Shown in pieces: positions 1 to 7,728 of a stretch of DNA of 64,000 nt. Under the pieces are notes generated by a model, which saw nothing but the letters and a program-made list of their open reading frames with translations, was not told the DNA's origin and made no database searches. A program made the translations under genes and the position numbers. Each line of letters opens with the position of its first letter. Position 1 is the first letter of the stretch. Source of the stretch: Levilactobacillus fuyuanensis (GTDB lineage: Bacteria; Bacillota; Bacilli; Lactobacillales; Lactobacillaceae); assembly GCF_003946395.1 (NCBI RefSeq), contig NZ_RHNZ01000004.1:124001-188000 (forward strand), given 5' to 3'.

Positions 1-122
1 TGATTATAAATAAACCGACTGGCATCACTGTTACGCTTGATCAGGCGTTTTTGTTCGGTTGAAGGAAAGACCCTAACCTTAACGCCATAATGATAAGGTA
101 ATTGGGCCATTGTCTTCGCCAT
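1..122 (-). CDS. IS605-family TnpB/OrfB protein, N-terminal part (cut by window edge)
   Basis: The reading frame starts with ATG at 122 behind a strong AGGAGG site (about 130-138) and runs off the left edge after about 40 residues. The visible N terminus (basic, with VRVFPSTEQKRLIKRNSDAS and then RFIYN) matches the start of the OrfB/TnpB helix-turn-helix region of IS200/IS605 elements. TnpB is an RNA-guided nuclease of the transposon; its catalytic RuvC residues and guide RNA would lie outside the window. It cannot be told whether the gene is intact. Confidence 0.72.
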   Translation of the reverse strand, partial: MAKTMAQLPYHYGVKVRVFPSTEQKRLIKRNSDASRFIYN

Positions 123-217
123 AAGCTGCCACCTCCTCTTACTTGATAGGAGCATACCATATGAGCATACTGCATCCATAACAAAACGGCTTATAATAAT
201 ATTTATGGAGTCATCAC

Positions 218-268
218 ATGAGCAAGGAAACCGTAGAAAGCTACATTGCCAGTCAGCGAAGGGCATAG
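218..268 (+). pseudogene. short ORF, possible remnant of an IS605-type tnpA
   Basis: A 16-codon frame (MSKETVESYIASQRRA) sits divergent to the tnpB start. Its ending resembles the C-terminal 'xxYIxxQ' stretch of Y1 transposases (TnpA), but the upstream part is missing: a stop codon lies at 197-199 in the same frame and there is no catalytic Tyr/HUH region. Best read as a decayed end of tnpA; the similarity is short and could be chance. Confidence 0.3.
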
Positions 269-269
269 T

Positions 270-307
270 GGCATCCATCCCTTGCTTGAAAGCAAGGGAT
301 GGATGCC
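270..307. repeat. perfect 18-bp inverted repeat with 2-nt loop
   Basis: GGCATCCATCCCTTGCTT is followed after two bases by its exact reverse complement. IS200/IS605 ends carry subterminal hairpins recognised by TnpA, so this may mark the element end; it could also be a terminator stem, though the following T-run is poor. The rest of 123-401 shows only the tnpB ribosome site and the next gene's leader. Confidence 0.6.
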
Positions 308-401
308 TAATTTATATTAAAGATGACTGATCCTTTCCTTACCCGGTCCAGCCAACGACGTGGTACCATAGACTTCAAATAGCTCAAGGAGGCAACCGCT
401 T

Positions 402-1265
402 ATGCAAATTGGATTTATTGGCACCGGCGTCATGGGGACTGGCATCGTGTTGAACTTACTGAAGGCCGGTCAGTCGGTGGTCGTGTACAATCGGACGAAG
501 GCCCACGCCGCAACGGTTCTGGATGCTGGGGCAACCTGGGCAGAGACGCCCGCTGCTGTCGCCCAGCAGTCGCAATTGGTGATGACCATGGTTGGCTATC
601 CCAGTGATGTCGAGGAAGTCTATACCGGAGAACAGGGGATTTTCGCTGGGATTCAGACTGGGAGTATCGTGGTAGATATGACCACGAGCACCCCGGCATT
701 GGCGGTGAAATTGACCGGTTTGGCTCACGACCATGACGTGCAGGCATTGGATGCGCCCGTCTCCGGTGGGGATGTCGGTGCCAAGAATGCGACGCTGACG
801 GTGATGGTCGGCGGTGATCAAGCCGCTTACGATCGCGTACTGCCCGTCTTTCAACAGGTGGGGCAACGCGTGAACTACTTCGGTGGCGCTGGTAAGGGGC
901 AACATACCAAGATGGCTAACCAGATCATGATTGCCGGAACGATGACCGGTCTGACGGAAATGCTAGTTTACGCTAAGGCGGCTGAGCTGGACTTGCCGCA
1001 GGTCTTGGAAACGTTGAGCAGTGGCGGGGCCGACAATTGGAGCATGGACAACTATGTGCCACGGATTCTAAAGGGCGATTATACCCCAGGCTTCTTCGCC
1101 AAGCATTTTCTCAAGGACTTGCGAATTGCGCTGCAGGAGGCCGACCGCATGGGACTGGATTTACCGGCAACCAAGCAGGCCAAGCTACTCTACGAGGCGA
1201 TGGTCGACGACTTTGGCTTGGGCAACGATGGGACGCAAGGACTGATTAAGACTTATGAACACTAG
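402..1265 (+). CDS. NAD(P)-dependent beta-hydroxyacid dehydrogenase
   Basis: 287 residues, the normal length of the 3-hydroxyisobutyrate dehydrogenase/tartronate semialdehyde reductase family (cytosolic oxidation or reduction of beta-hydroxyacids). Residues 4-12 give the Rossmann GxxGxGxMG fingerprint. Asn30-Arg31 after the second strand suggests preference for NADP(H). The substrate loop SGG is at 121-123 and the catalytic lysine is in GKGQHTK (Lys170), followed by Asn173. The start has a clear AAGGAGG about 10 nt upstream. The gene is monocistronic, closed by a terminator at 1272-1313. The substrate cannot be read from sequence. Confidence 0.9.
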   Translation: MQIGFIGTGVMGTGIVLNLLKAGQSVVVYNRTKAHAATVLDAGATWAETPAAVAQQSQLVMTMVGYPSDVEEVYTGEQGIFAGIQTGSIVVDMTTSTPALAVKLTGLAHDHDVQALDAPVSGGDVGAKNATLTVMVGGDQAAYDRVLPVFQQVGQRVNYFGGAGKGQHTKMANQIMIAGTMTGLTEMLVYAKAAELDLPQVLETLSSGGADNWSMDNYVPRILKGDYTPGFFAKHFLKDLRIALQEADRMGLDLPATKQAKLLYEAMVDDFGLGNDGTQGLIKTYEH

Positions 1266-1271
1266 GTTTTG

Positions 1272-1313
1272 AAAGGGTGATGCAATGGGCCGGGGCTCGT
1301 TGCATCACCCTTT
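1272..1313 (+). terminator. intrinsic terminator of the dehydrogenase gene
   Basis: AAAGGGTGATGCAA pairs with TTGCATCACCCTTT across a 14-nt loop, followed by a short T-rich stretch. Confidence 0.75.
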
Positions 1314-1340
1314 CATTTGGCGTCGTTTAAAATCCAATCA

Positions 1341-1372
1341 AAAAGCAAGTTCTCTGTAATTAGAGGACTTGC
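1341..1372 (-). terminator. intrinsic terminator of the antitoxin gene
   Basis: Read on the minus strand, GCAAGTCCTCT pairs with AGAGAACTTGC (one mismatch) and is followed by TTTTTG. Confidence 0.75.
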
Positions 1373-1421
1373 CTTGATTAATCTAATTCTAGAGTGGGGA
1401 ATAATCTGTGTAGATACTCTT

Positions 1422-1721
1422 CTAGGAGTTGTCGGATGAATCGTCGCTTTCGAGCTCGTGAAGGTGTTTCATGAAGTCATCAACCGAGTTAAACTTCGAT
1501 ACATTGCCATTCTTAATATCTTCTAGTGCGCCGGCTAAATCGATGGCTACGGAGTCATTGGTTGGCTTGAAAGGTAGGCCATTTTCTTTAATCATTGGGG
1601 AAATGAATAGATTGACTGCTGTGGAGAGGTCGATGCTCATGTTGTTTGCGACCTGTTCGGCTTTCTTTTTTTGGTTGAGGTTCATACGAATAGTTACTAA
1701 CACTTGTTCTGGATACTTCAT
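1422..1721 (-). CDS. RelB/DinJ-family antitoxin, without adjacent toxin
   Basis: 99 residues. The N terminus (VLVTIRMNLNQKKKAEQVANN, then a region with LSTAVNLFI) is the ribbon-helix-helix DNA-binding domain of RelB/DinJ antitoxins: a beta strand, then two helices. The C terminus is acidic and Ser/Asp rich. RelB/DinJ proteins normally sit before a RelE/YafQ toxin gene, but on the minus strand the stop codon is followed only by a terminator (1341-1372). It is therefore an orphan antitoxin or a solitary regulator. The family assignment is good; the role is inferred. Confidence 0.75.
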   Translation of the reverse strand: MKYPEQVLVTIRMNLNQKKKAEQVANNMSIDLSTAVNLFISPMIKENGLPFKPTNDSVAIDLAGALEDIKNGNVSKFNSVDDFMKHLHELESDDSSDNS

Positions 1722-2044
1722 CGTCTATTCTTCTCCAATCCGTGGCTTATCGTTTCGAGATTATCACTATTTGACCTGGAAATATAGCAAAATGATTTGG
1801 CGAGAACGATGAAATGTTTTTTACTTTCGTATAATAATTAAATGCCCAACAAATGGTTTAGCCGGATTGTTAATTGGGTACGTAAATGGTACCCTTAAAT
1901 TGGGCAGTCTGTAAGAACAGACTAGATTAAGCTGCATGCAAAAATTCAATAAGTTACACGCCATGAAGCGGCAGAAAGCCAATGACGTGGTATCACATTT
2001 TGCCAGGGTAACATCCGGTATTTTAGACGGAGCAGGGTGGTCGT

Positions 2045-2470
2045 ATGGTTAGAAAGTATCTTTTGGGAATCTTCCCGTTTGCCTTTATTTTCTTTATTCA
2101 CAATTTAAATACGCAGACCGGGGCGTGGTCGGTGGCCCTTTCCTGGTGGAATGGGTATCTCGTGTTGAGCTATCTCGTTTTCTTTCCGCTTCTGTACGAC
2201 CGGGCGCGGCAAATGCTGAATGGATCGGTCGATATTGGCAAGAAAATCAAGAAGCCAATGAACGCCGATCAAGAGGCGATGAAGATGGGGTCCAATTACG
2301 GGAACACGGGTCACATGGGATTCGCCCGTATCGGGGATGCCGACGCCAAGGAAGGCTGGTTGCTCCGGTGGGGAATGAACCTGATTATGCGACTCTTTCT
2401 GATTCTAGCGGGCCCACTTGTCTGCGCTTTCCTGTGGGGCAAGCACTGGTGGCTGGTTCGGAAACACTAA
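2045..2470 (+). CDS. small membrane protein of unknown function
   Basis: 141 residues with hydrophobic segments near 4-20, 36-54 and 112-133 and a hydrophilic central part (about 60-105). No family recognised. The start codon is preceded by a GGAG-type site (AGACGGAGCAGGG) close upstream. The gene stands alone between the antitoxin promoter region and a terminator shared with the convergent GNAT gene. The 323 bp upstream (1722-2044) hold only AT-rich promoter-like sequence and a short GGGTAC/GTACCC inverted repeat near 1876-1896. Confidence 0.65.
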   Translation: MVRKYLLGIFPFAFIFFIHNLNTQTGAWSVALSWWNGYLVLSYLVFFPLLYDRARQMLNGSVDIGKKIKKPMNADQEAMKMGSNYGNTGHMGFARIGDADAKEGWLLRWGMNLIMRLFLILAGPLVCAFLWGKHWWLVRKH

Positions 2471-2480
2471 AATAAATCTA

Positions 2481-2527
2481 AATGGCGTCGATGATTTTCC
2501 TATTTCCGGAAAGTCATCGACGCCATT
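2481..2527. terminator. bidirectional terminator between convergent genes
   Basis: AATGGCGTCGATGA pairs exactly with TCATCGACGCCATT. It lies between the stop codons of the membrane-protein gene (+) and the GNAT gene (-). Confidence 0.8.
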
Positions 2528-2536
2528 GTGTTTAAC

Positions 2537-2968
2537 CTATAAGTCTTTATGCAGAATAACTACGGGTGCACCGTCCTCATCGAACGGCCCTTCGTTGACA
2601 ACGTAGCCGCACCGTTCGTAAAACGCCTGGGCACTGACCTCGCCGTGGATAACGCCGGTCGTGAAGCCATGCTCCCGTGACCAGTCCTCGGCGGCCGTCA
2701 GCAAGCGTGTCCCCAGACCTTGACCGCGCAAGTCCTGACGGGTGCAGACCCGACCGAAGCGCATCTCGGTTGGCGATTGGGGTTCCAATCGTAGCGTGGC
2801 AACGGGGTGGGTGGCATCCTGATACAGCGTCACGTAGACCCGGTCGCTAGTGTCGCGGTCGTCAAATTCGACATCGCGGGGAATCCCCCGTTCGGTGACG
2901 AAGATAGCTTGGCGGAGCGACAGGGCCGCGGCCCGGTTGAAGGGTTCATTTGAAATAACAAGTTCCAT
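2537..2968 (-). CDS. GNAT-family N-acetyltransferase
   Basis: 143 residues. The acetyl-CoA pyrophosphate loop is visible as RQDLRGQGLGT (about 77-87). The N-terminal LRQAIFVTERG region is typical of the ElaA/YjcF-like branch, as is FYERCGY near the C terminus. The acceptor is unknown. The start codon is 10 bp behind the stop of the upstream ABC ATPase gene on the same strand, so the gene probably rides at the end of the first transporter operon. Confidence 0.85.
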   Translation of the reverse strand: MELVISNEPFNRAAALSLRQAIFVTERGIPRDVEFDDRDTSDRVYVTLYQDATHPVATLRLEPQSPTEMRFGRVCTRQDLRGQGLGTRLLTAAEDWSREHGFTTGVIHGEVSAQAFYERCGYVVNEGPFDEDGAPVVILHKDL

Positions 2969-2978
2969 GCCAGGTCTC

Positions 2979-3749
2979 CTATTCGATCTCGGCGAAGAAG
3001 CTGTAGAGTTTCTCCGTGGTCAGCGCATCCTTATCGGCACCGGCGACGTCGAACGTGACCTTACCGTGGTGCAGAACAATCAGTCGATTCCCATAGGTCA
3101 GCGCGTCTTCCAAGTGGTGGGTGATCATCAGGCAGGTCAGTTGTTCCTCCTGAACCCGCTCGTTGGTGAGGTGCATCAGGTCTTGGCTGGTCTGTGGATC
3201 GAGTGCCGCCGTGTGTTCGTCCAGCAGTAAGATTTCTGGGCGCTTTAACGTGGCCATCAGGAAGCTTAGTGCCTGGCGTTGGCCCCCGGAGAGGTTTCCG
3301 GTCGCCGTCGTCAGGCGTTCATCCAAGCCGTTGTGCATGGTGGCCGTGATTTCCTTGTAACGGTCGAGTTGCTTGTTCAGGTGGCGGGGCGCTAACGTCC
3401 GGCGTTGCCCGCGACGTTCGGCCAGCAATAAGTTTTCGGCGACGTTCATCCGAGGTGCGGTGCCCAGCTTTGGGTCCTGGAAGACCCGGGCCAGAAAGCG
3501 CGTGCGTTTTTCCACGGATTCATGAGAAATGTCCTTGCCGTTGAGCAGAATCTGGCCGCTGTCGATACTGAGGTCGCCCCCGATAGCGTTGAATAGCGTA
3601 GATTTCCCAGCTCCGTTAGACCCCAGCACGGTGATAAAGTCACCGGCGTTGATGGTCAGATTGAGGTGGTCAAGAATCATGATTTCCTCGGGCGTGTTGC
3701 GGTTGACCTTCAACACGACATTTTTCAATTCGAGTAATGGTTTAGTCAT
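2979..3749 (-). CDS. ABC transporter ATPase, TrpZ-like (operon 1)
   Basis: 256 residues, cytoplasmic ATPase of a TrpXYZ-like importer. Walker A GSNGAGKST is at 43-51, the signature LSGGQRQ at 153-159 and Walker B ILLLDEH at 173-179. The usual DEP of Walker B reads DEH here and in the paralogue at 10220-10990, a shared mark of this subfamily. The start overlaps the permease stop by 8 bp, indicating translational coupling. Third gene of the minus-strand operon. Confidence 0.9.
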   Translation of the reverse strand: MTKPLLELKNVVLKVNRNTPEEIMILDHLNLTINAGDFITVLGSNGAGKSTLFNAIGGDLSIDSGQILLNGKDISHESVEKRTRFLARVFQDPKLGTAPRMNVAENLLLAERRGQRRTLAPRHLNKQLDRYKEITATMHNGLDERLTTATGNLSGGQRQALSFLMATLKRPEILLLDEHTAALDPQTSQDLMHLTNERVQEEQLTCLMITHHLEDALTYGNRLIVLHHGKVTFDVAGADKDALTTEKLYSFFAEIE

Positions 3750-4641
3750 TGGTATCCAGCCCCCGTTTCAAAATATGCTTGAAGTTAAACGTCTTCTTGA
3801 AGACCGGCAGCATCATGCAAAGTGCCAGGATGATTGAGGATAACAGGTTGAGGTCGTTGGCGCTGAATCCCAACTTGAGGACAATCAACAGGACGAAACG
3901 GTAGAGGATACTCCCGAGGGAGACCGCCACCAGCCGTTGGTTCAGCGTTAAATCACCGAAAGCAACTTCTCCAATGATGATGGAGGCAAGGGCAATGACG
4001 ATGATCCCAATCCCCATGTTAACGTCGGCGTAACCGTTGTTCTGGGCAACCAGCGCCCCCCCAAAGGCAATCAAGCCGTTGGAGACCATCAGACCCATGA
4101 TTTTCATGTTATCAGTATTAATCCCGAGCGAGCGGGCCATCGTTTGGTTGTCCCCAGTAGCGATGAAGCCTTGGCCCAGTTGGGTTTGTAGGAAGTAGAT
4201 GACGAGCCCTGTGATGACGACCATGACCAACGTGCCTAGGAAGACACTGTCAAAGTACTGTGGCAGGGACGCGAGAAAATGGTTCTTAAATAACGTGGAT
4301 TTTCCGAGTAAGGAAACGTTGGCCCGGCCCATGATCCGTAAGTTGACGGAATAGCAGGCGGTCATAACCAGGATACCAGCCAATAATATGGGAATGTGAC
4401 CTTTGGTGTAGAGCAACCCGGTAATCAGGCCGGCAATGGCCCCAATGGCGAAGGCCAGTAGCGTTGCCAGTAGGGGATTCATCCCGTTACTGATGGCGGC
4501 GACCGCGGTAGCTGCCCCCAGTGGGAACGTGCCTTCAACGGTCATATCGGCAAAGTCGAGAATTCTAAAGGTGAGGAATAACCCTACACCCAGGACGGCC
4601 CACAGCAGGCCCTGTCCAATAGCGGATACAATTAAACTCAT
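3742..4641 (-). CDS. ABC transporter permease, TrpY-like (operon 1)
   Basis: 299 residues, about eight hydrophobic segments, of the branched-chain-type permease fold (BPD_transp_2) that accompanies ABC_sub_bind binding proteins. Conserved features shared with the paralogue at 9322-10290 are the N-terminal IGQGLLWA and RILD motifs, a GNN/GDN-S-MA...GI loop near the middle and an NGYADV/I-MGIGTIVIG segment. The gene overlaps its neighbours at both ends (1 bp with the binding-protein gene, 8 bp with the ATPase gene), so the three are one transcript. Confidence 0.88.
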   Translation of the reverse strand: MSLIVSAIGQGLLWAVLGVGLFLTFRILDFADMTVEGTFPLGAATAVAAISNGMNPLLATLLAFAIGAIAGLITGLLYTKGHIPILLAGILVMTACYSVNLRIMGRANVSLLGKSTLFKNHFLASLPQYFDSVFLGTLVMVVITGLVIYFLQTQLGQGFIATGDNQTMARSLGINTDNMKIMGLMVSNGLIAFGGALVAQNNGYADVNMGIGIIVIALASIIIGEVAFGDLTLNQRLVAVSLGSILYRFVLLIVLKLGFSANDLNLLSSIILALCMMLPVFKKTFNFKHILKRGLDTND

Positions 4642-5636
4642 TAGCGGTATACCTCCCCGTGTTGTTTGGCTTCCTTAACGACCGAATCCGGCAGGGTAAT
4701 CCCCAGCTTGTGTGCGGTCTTCAGGTTGATGGTCATTTCACCCTTACGTACGAAGTGAATTGGCGTATCGGCAGGCTTCTTGCCCTTTAAAATAGCGGCG
4801 GTCATCTTACCCGTAGTCACACCCAACTTGTATTGGTTGATGCTCAACGTGGCGAGGCCACCAGCCTTGACCATGGTGTCGACGGCTGGGAAAACGGGGA
4901 CCTTTTTAGCGGTGGCCGTGGCGACCAGCGTCTGCATGGCACTCGCCACGGTGTTGTCGGTCGGCACGTAGATGGCATCAACTTGGCTGACCATTTCCTG
5001 GCTGACCTGATTCAGATCGTTGGTGTTGGCAATGGAGTAGGCCTTCAGGTTGACGTGTTCCTTCTTGCAAAGGGCGGCAAACTGGTGATACTGGGCCGTT
5101 GCCGAGTCGTCGGACGAGGTATAAATGATGCCCAGTGTCTTCATGTTTGGCATGATCTTTTGAATCAATTTGAGTTGGGCAGCCAGTGGCGCTTGGTCAG
5201 AGACCCCGGTGACGTTATTGCCGGGATGGTTGTTATTCTTGACCAGGTGGGCACCCTCGGGATCGGTGATGGCCCCCAAGACGACGGGGGTGGTGGAGCT
5301 GGCGTTAGCCAATGCCTGAGCGGCTGGGGTGGCGATTCCAATCATGGCATCGGCATTTTCGTTGACGAAGCGCGCGCTCATGGTTTTCAGATTACTCTGG
5401 TCGTTTTCGGCGTTTTGAAAATCAATCTTAACGTTCTTGCCCACGTGATAGCCCTCTTCGGCTAACCCGTGGATGATGCCTTTGTGAATAGCATCCAACG
5501 CGGGATGGGAAAGTAATTGGAGAATCCCGACGGTGGGAACCTCTTTGGTGGTCGCCGCTTCCTTGTGGCTTTCGCTAACAAAGGCGAAGCCGAGAAAAAC
5601 CACGAGGATGGCGATGAGTCCGTATAGTCGTTTCAT
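4641..5636 (-). CDS. ABC transporter substrate-binding protein, TrpX-like (operon 1)
   Basis: 331 residues of the ABC_sub_bind family, whose pneumococcal member TrpX binds aromatic amino acids. Visible family features are VGILQLLSHPALDA near the start of the mature part, GIATPAAQALA, TGVSD and VPTDNTVASAM. The N terminus is a basic residue pair plus a hydrophobic stretch (about 6-21), so it is exported, but there is no lipobox cysteine; the paralogue at 8331 has one. It may be a signal-anchored protein. First gene of operon 1. Ligand is inferred, not proven. Confidence 0.87.
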   Translation of the reverse strand: MKRLYGLIAILVVFLGFAFVSESHKEAATTKEVPTVGILQLLSHPALDAIHKGIIHGLAEEGYHVGKNVKIDFQNAENDQSNLKTMSARFVNENADAMIGIATPAAQALANASSTTPVVLGAITDPEGAHLVKNNNHPGNNVTGVSDQAPLAAQLKLIQKIMPNMKTLGIIYTSSDDSATAQYHQFAALCKKEHVNLKAYSIANTNDLNQVSQEMVSQVDAIYVPTDNTVASAMQTLVATATAKKVPVFPAVDTMVKAGGLATLSINQYKLGVTTGKMTAAILKGKKPADTPIHFVRKGEMTINLKTAHKLGITLPDSVVKEAKQHGEVYR

Positions 5637-5909
5637 GCTGCAATCAACCTCAATTCTCTATAATAAGTGCTGGTTTAGGATACTTTTGTTTTTGATGGAT
5701 AATGGTGCTTGGATGATTATTGTTGAAAAATGGCGTTGGCTTTCATCTTGGCAGAGATGGTTTAAGGATGGAAGGGTTTTGCCTGTGTTGGTCAAAATGC
5801 GTAAAGGTGCTGTGAAGCGGGTGGTGAGTTATGTAAGCTGTGGGACCAGGCTTGTTTGGGACTGGTGGCGCCTGGTTGGATTGGTTTGAACCTTCTCTCT
5901 CTAATGCGA

Positions 5910-6027
5910 CATGGCCGAAACGTGCTTCAGCAAGCAGCCAGCTGCGCTTAACCCCATTAGGCAAAAAATCCAGACCCGGGATTTTCTACCTAATGACGTT
6001 AATGCTCACTAGCTAAGCGCTTGCTTC
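5910..6027 (-). ncRNA. conserved ~110-nt structured element, copy 1 (upstream of transporter operon 1)
   Basis: Read on the minus strand it shares with the elements at 7993-8101 and 44313-44423 the blocks TGAGCATTAACGT, GGGGTTAAGCG and a small hairpin with CACGTTTC in its loop. Possible fold: outer stem AGCAAGC...GCTTGCT; an inner TTAAC/GTTAA pairing; a long variable stem with CATTAGG/CCTAATG and GAAAATCC/GGATTTTT; and a 3' hairpin GCTGAA/TTTCGGC. The variable stem differs in sequence between copies but stays paired. It begins about 14 nt after a terminator and lies about 270 nt before the binding-protein gene. I do not recognise the family. The remaining 5637-5909 shows nothing clear. Confidence 0.6.
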
Positions 6028-6040
6028 CGCACTCTTTATC

Positions 6041-6070
6041 AAAAAAAGAGCACCCAGTCCGGCTGGGTGC
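6041..6070 (-). terminator. second terminator of the operon 1 leader RNA
   Basis: On the minus strand GCACCCAG pairs with CTGGGTGC across a 5-nt loop, followed by CTTTTTTT. Strong intrinsic terminator directly behind the one at 6076-6116. Confidence 0.85.
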
Positions 6071-6075
6071 CCAAG

Positions 6076-6116
6076 AAAAAGGCCCGCATTACCGGATAGA
6101 AGACATCCGTGCGGGC
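6076..6116 (-). terminator. first terminator of the operon 1 leader RNA
   Basis: On the minus strand GCCCGC..GGAT pairs with ATCC..GCGGGC, followed by CTTTTTC. Tandem with 6041-6070. Confidence 0.85.
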
Positions 6117-6196
6117 TATTGCATCAGAAAGTTAGCCGGCGCAGATGCGAAAATCGCTCTGGGAGCTCAAGTCGCATCTACAGCGATGACGACTTG
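6117..6196 (-). promoter_or_regulatory. competing hairpins of a transcription attenuator (operon 1 leader)
   Basis: On the minus strand three segments compete. Segment A (6196-6185, CAAGTCGTCATC) pairs with segment B (6178-6168, GATGCGACTTG). The GATGCGA of B can instead pair with segment C (6150-6144, TCGCATC). In addition the CCGG around the leader-peptide stop can pair with GCCGGC at 6140-6134. Such mutually exclusive stems between a short ORF and a terminator are the layout of an attenuator. The effector is not known. Confidence 0.5.
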
Positions 6197-6197
6197 A

Positions 6198-6245
6198 TTA
6201 CCGGCTTTGCCAACGTCCATTAAGTTGAATGCCAGACATTTGCAT
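6198..6245 (-). CDS. putative 15-residue leader peptide (operon 1)
   Basis: ATG at 6245 follows a GGAAGGAAGG site at a workable distance (about 10 nt) and about 30 nt after the predicted transcription start. The peptide reads MQMSGIQLNGRWQSR, with a single Trp four codons before the stop, and its stop codon lies in sequence that can pair downstream. Position and the following hairpins and terminators suggest a regulatory leader ORF rather than a functional protein. One Trp codon is weak evidence for Trp sensing. Confidence 0.5.
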   Translation of the reverse strand: MQMSGIQLNGRWQSR

Positions 6246-6281
6246 ATAAACTTTCCTTCCTTCCGTTTCTCGAATAAATTT

Positions 6282-6310
6282 AGTGTACGGCATTGCTGAA
6301 AAACCGTCAA
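6282..6310 (-). promoter_or_regulatory. sigma-70-type promoter of the operon 1 leader
   Basis: TTGACG and TACACT separated by 17 bp on the minus strand; predicted start near 6275. It drives the leader ORF and hairpins at 6041-6245. Confidence 0.75.
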
Positions 6311-6512
6311 CCATAATTTTTAATTTTTGGTATACTGGACTTTAACGATTACGCCGCTGAGACGTAGATTACGTCGATCAGATTTTACTTATGTTAGTGG
6401 CTGTATCAGGCTGTCTATTGTTTGTGGAGAGTTTGAGGAGCCATGAAATAGTAACTTTGAAAGCGCAAAGCAACTTTGGATTCAAACGTTTTTGAATTAA
6501 AGAAGTTTTGTA

Positions 6513-6697
6513 ACCGGAGGAAGCCAGGGATGGAGTCGGCTGTGACGGTGGTCTTAGCTGGTTGTTCTTTACCAGCTTAGAGCACGGGACGAGCTTGGAG
6601 CCGCCTGATTTTTGGCGGCTTCAAGTCGAGGCCCAAGACCGCGCTTTGGCTTGGGCCGGTCCCCACAGCAGGCGTAATCCCTGGAAGCCGCAGGTGA
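6513..6697 (-). repeat. structured intergenic element, class A, copy 1
   Basis: Minus-orientation copy of the recurrent ~190-bp element: closing segments CCAGGGAT/ATCCCTGG, core GGTCCCCACAGCAGGC and three internal inverted repeats. It lies 62 bp upstream of the degV start codon and points away from that gene. Confidence 0.8.
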
Positions 6698-6759
6698 CCA
6701 GCGCGCCACTAAAGTATTTTAATAAAGATGTTTGAACCTCAAGGAGGTTGCCAGAAACT

Positions 6760-7647
6760 ATGAAAATTGCAGTTATGACGGATACTTCGGCCGGCATCGA
6801 CTTTGCCGAAGCCGACCAGCGCCGCATCGCCTTGTTGCCGGCGCCAATAATGTTTGGCAATCGCCAATATCACGAGTACCAAGATCTTTCAACGGCGGAT
6901 TACTACCGGTTGATGCGGTTGGCGAAGACCAAGAAAGTGGTGCCGACCGCTCCTCAGCTCTCGATGAAGACGATTGAAGCGGCCTGCAACGACTTGGTCA
7001 AACAGGGCTACACCGACGTCATCATCGTGGGGCCATCATTGGGCATCTCAGGATTCGTGAATACGTTGGCGGCATTTGCCGAAAGCATCGACACCATTCA
7101 CGTGTGGCCGTGGGATTCACGCGGCATCTTAACCGTTATGGGTGACCAGGTTCGACTGGCGGCAGAGCTAGTTAATCGCGGGGCCACGGTCGATGAAGTT
7201 TTCGGCCAGATGACCTTGCTGCGAGAGACGATTCACAGCGTATTCGTGGTGGATTCAATCAAGCCGCTGTTGCGCACGGGGGAAGTCAATCCGACCGGTC
7301 CCGGTAGTACGCCCCTACACGCGGGCAAGCCCATCTTGAGTTTTGAACCGTCTGGTAAAATGCGATACGCCGGCAGTACCTTGCGGTGGCGTGGGGCGCG
7401 CGGGGACTTCCTCGACGATCTTGCTGTGGATCTGGCCGCAACATATCCGGTCAAAGCCACCATTCTAAATGCGGACCAACCCGAGGCAACGCCCCGGTGG
7501 TTGGCGGCTGCCCAGGAACGATTCCCCACGGTAAAATTTGACGTTGCGTTGATTGGTCCCAGCTTCGGCGTTCACGTGGGCGATGGCGCGATGGGAATGG
7601 CATGGTCACAGGATTTCCAGAGCTTAATCCCTGATAATGAGAAATAG
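6760..7647 (+). CDS. DegV family fatty-acid-binding protein
   Basis: 295 residues from the ATG at 6760, chosen because AAGGAGG at 6741-6747 is 12 nt upstream; the in-frame TTG at 6748 abuts the ribosome site and is unlikely. DegV proteins are cytosolic fatty-acid carriers that deliver acyl chains to the FakA kinase in Gram-positives. Family landmarks are the N-terminal VMTDTSA, a GPSLGISGF loop, VVDSIKPLLRTGEV and the C-terminal GPSFGVHVGDGA. It is monocistronic and separates the leaders of the two TrpXYZ-like operons. Confidence 0.88.
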   Translation: MKIAVMTDTSAGIDFAEADQRRIALLPAPIMFGNRQYHEYQDLSTADYYRLMRLAKTKKVVPTAPQLSMKTIEAACNDLVKQGYTDVIIVGPSLGISGFVNTLAAFAESIDTIHVWPWDSRGILTVMGDQVRLAAELVNRGATVDEVFGQMTLLRETIHSVFVVDSIKPLLRTGEVNPTGPGSTPLHAGKPILSFEPSGKMRYAGSTLRWRGARGDFLDDLAVDLAATYPVKATILNADQPEATPRWLAAAQERFPTVKFDVALIGPSFGVHVGDGAMGMAWSQDFQSLIPDNEK

Positions 7648-7662
7648 ATTAGAAATTTAGGG

Positions 7663-7691
7663 TTGACATCGATATTTTTTAATGGTTAACT
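7663..7691 (+). promoter_or_regulatory. sigma-70-type promoter of the operon 2 leader
   Basis: TTGACA and TTAACT separated by exactly 17 bp, 15 bp after the degV stop; predicted start near 7698, about 30 nt before the leader ORF. Confidence 0.75.
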
Positions 7692-7728
7692 AGTACTTGT
7701 AAATTGATAAATGAAAGGAACTTCACTC

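Noticed and set aside
6513-6697. Cloverleaf-like fold of the repeats as tRNA-like
   Set aside because: At ~190 nt with no T-loop or anticodon features it is not a tRNA; only the branch plan is similar.
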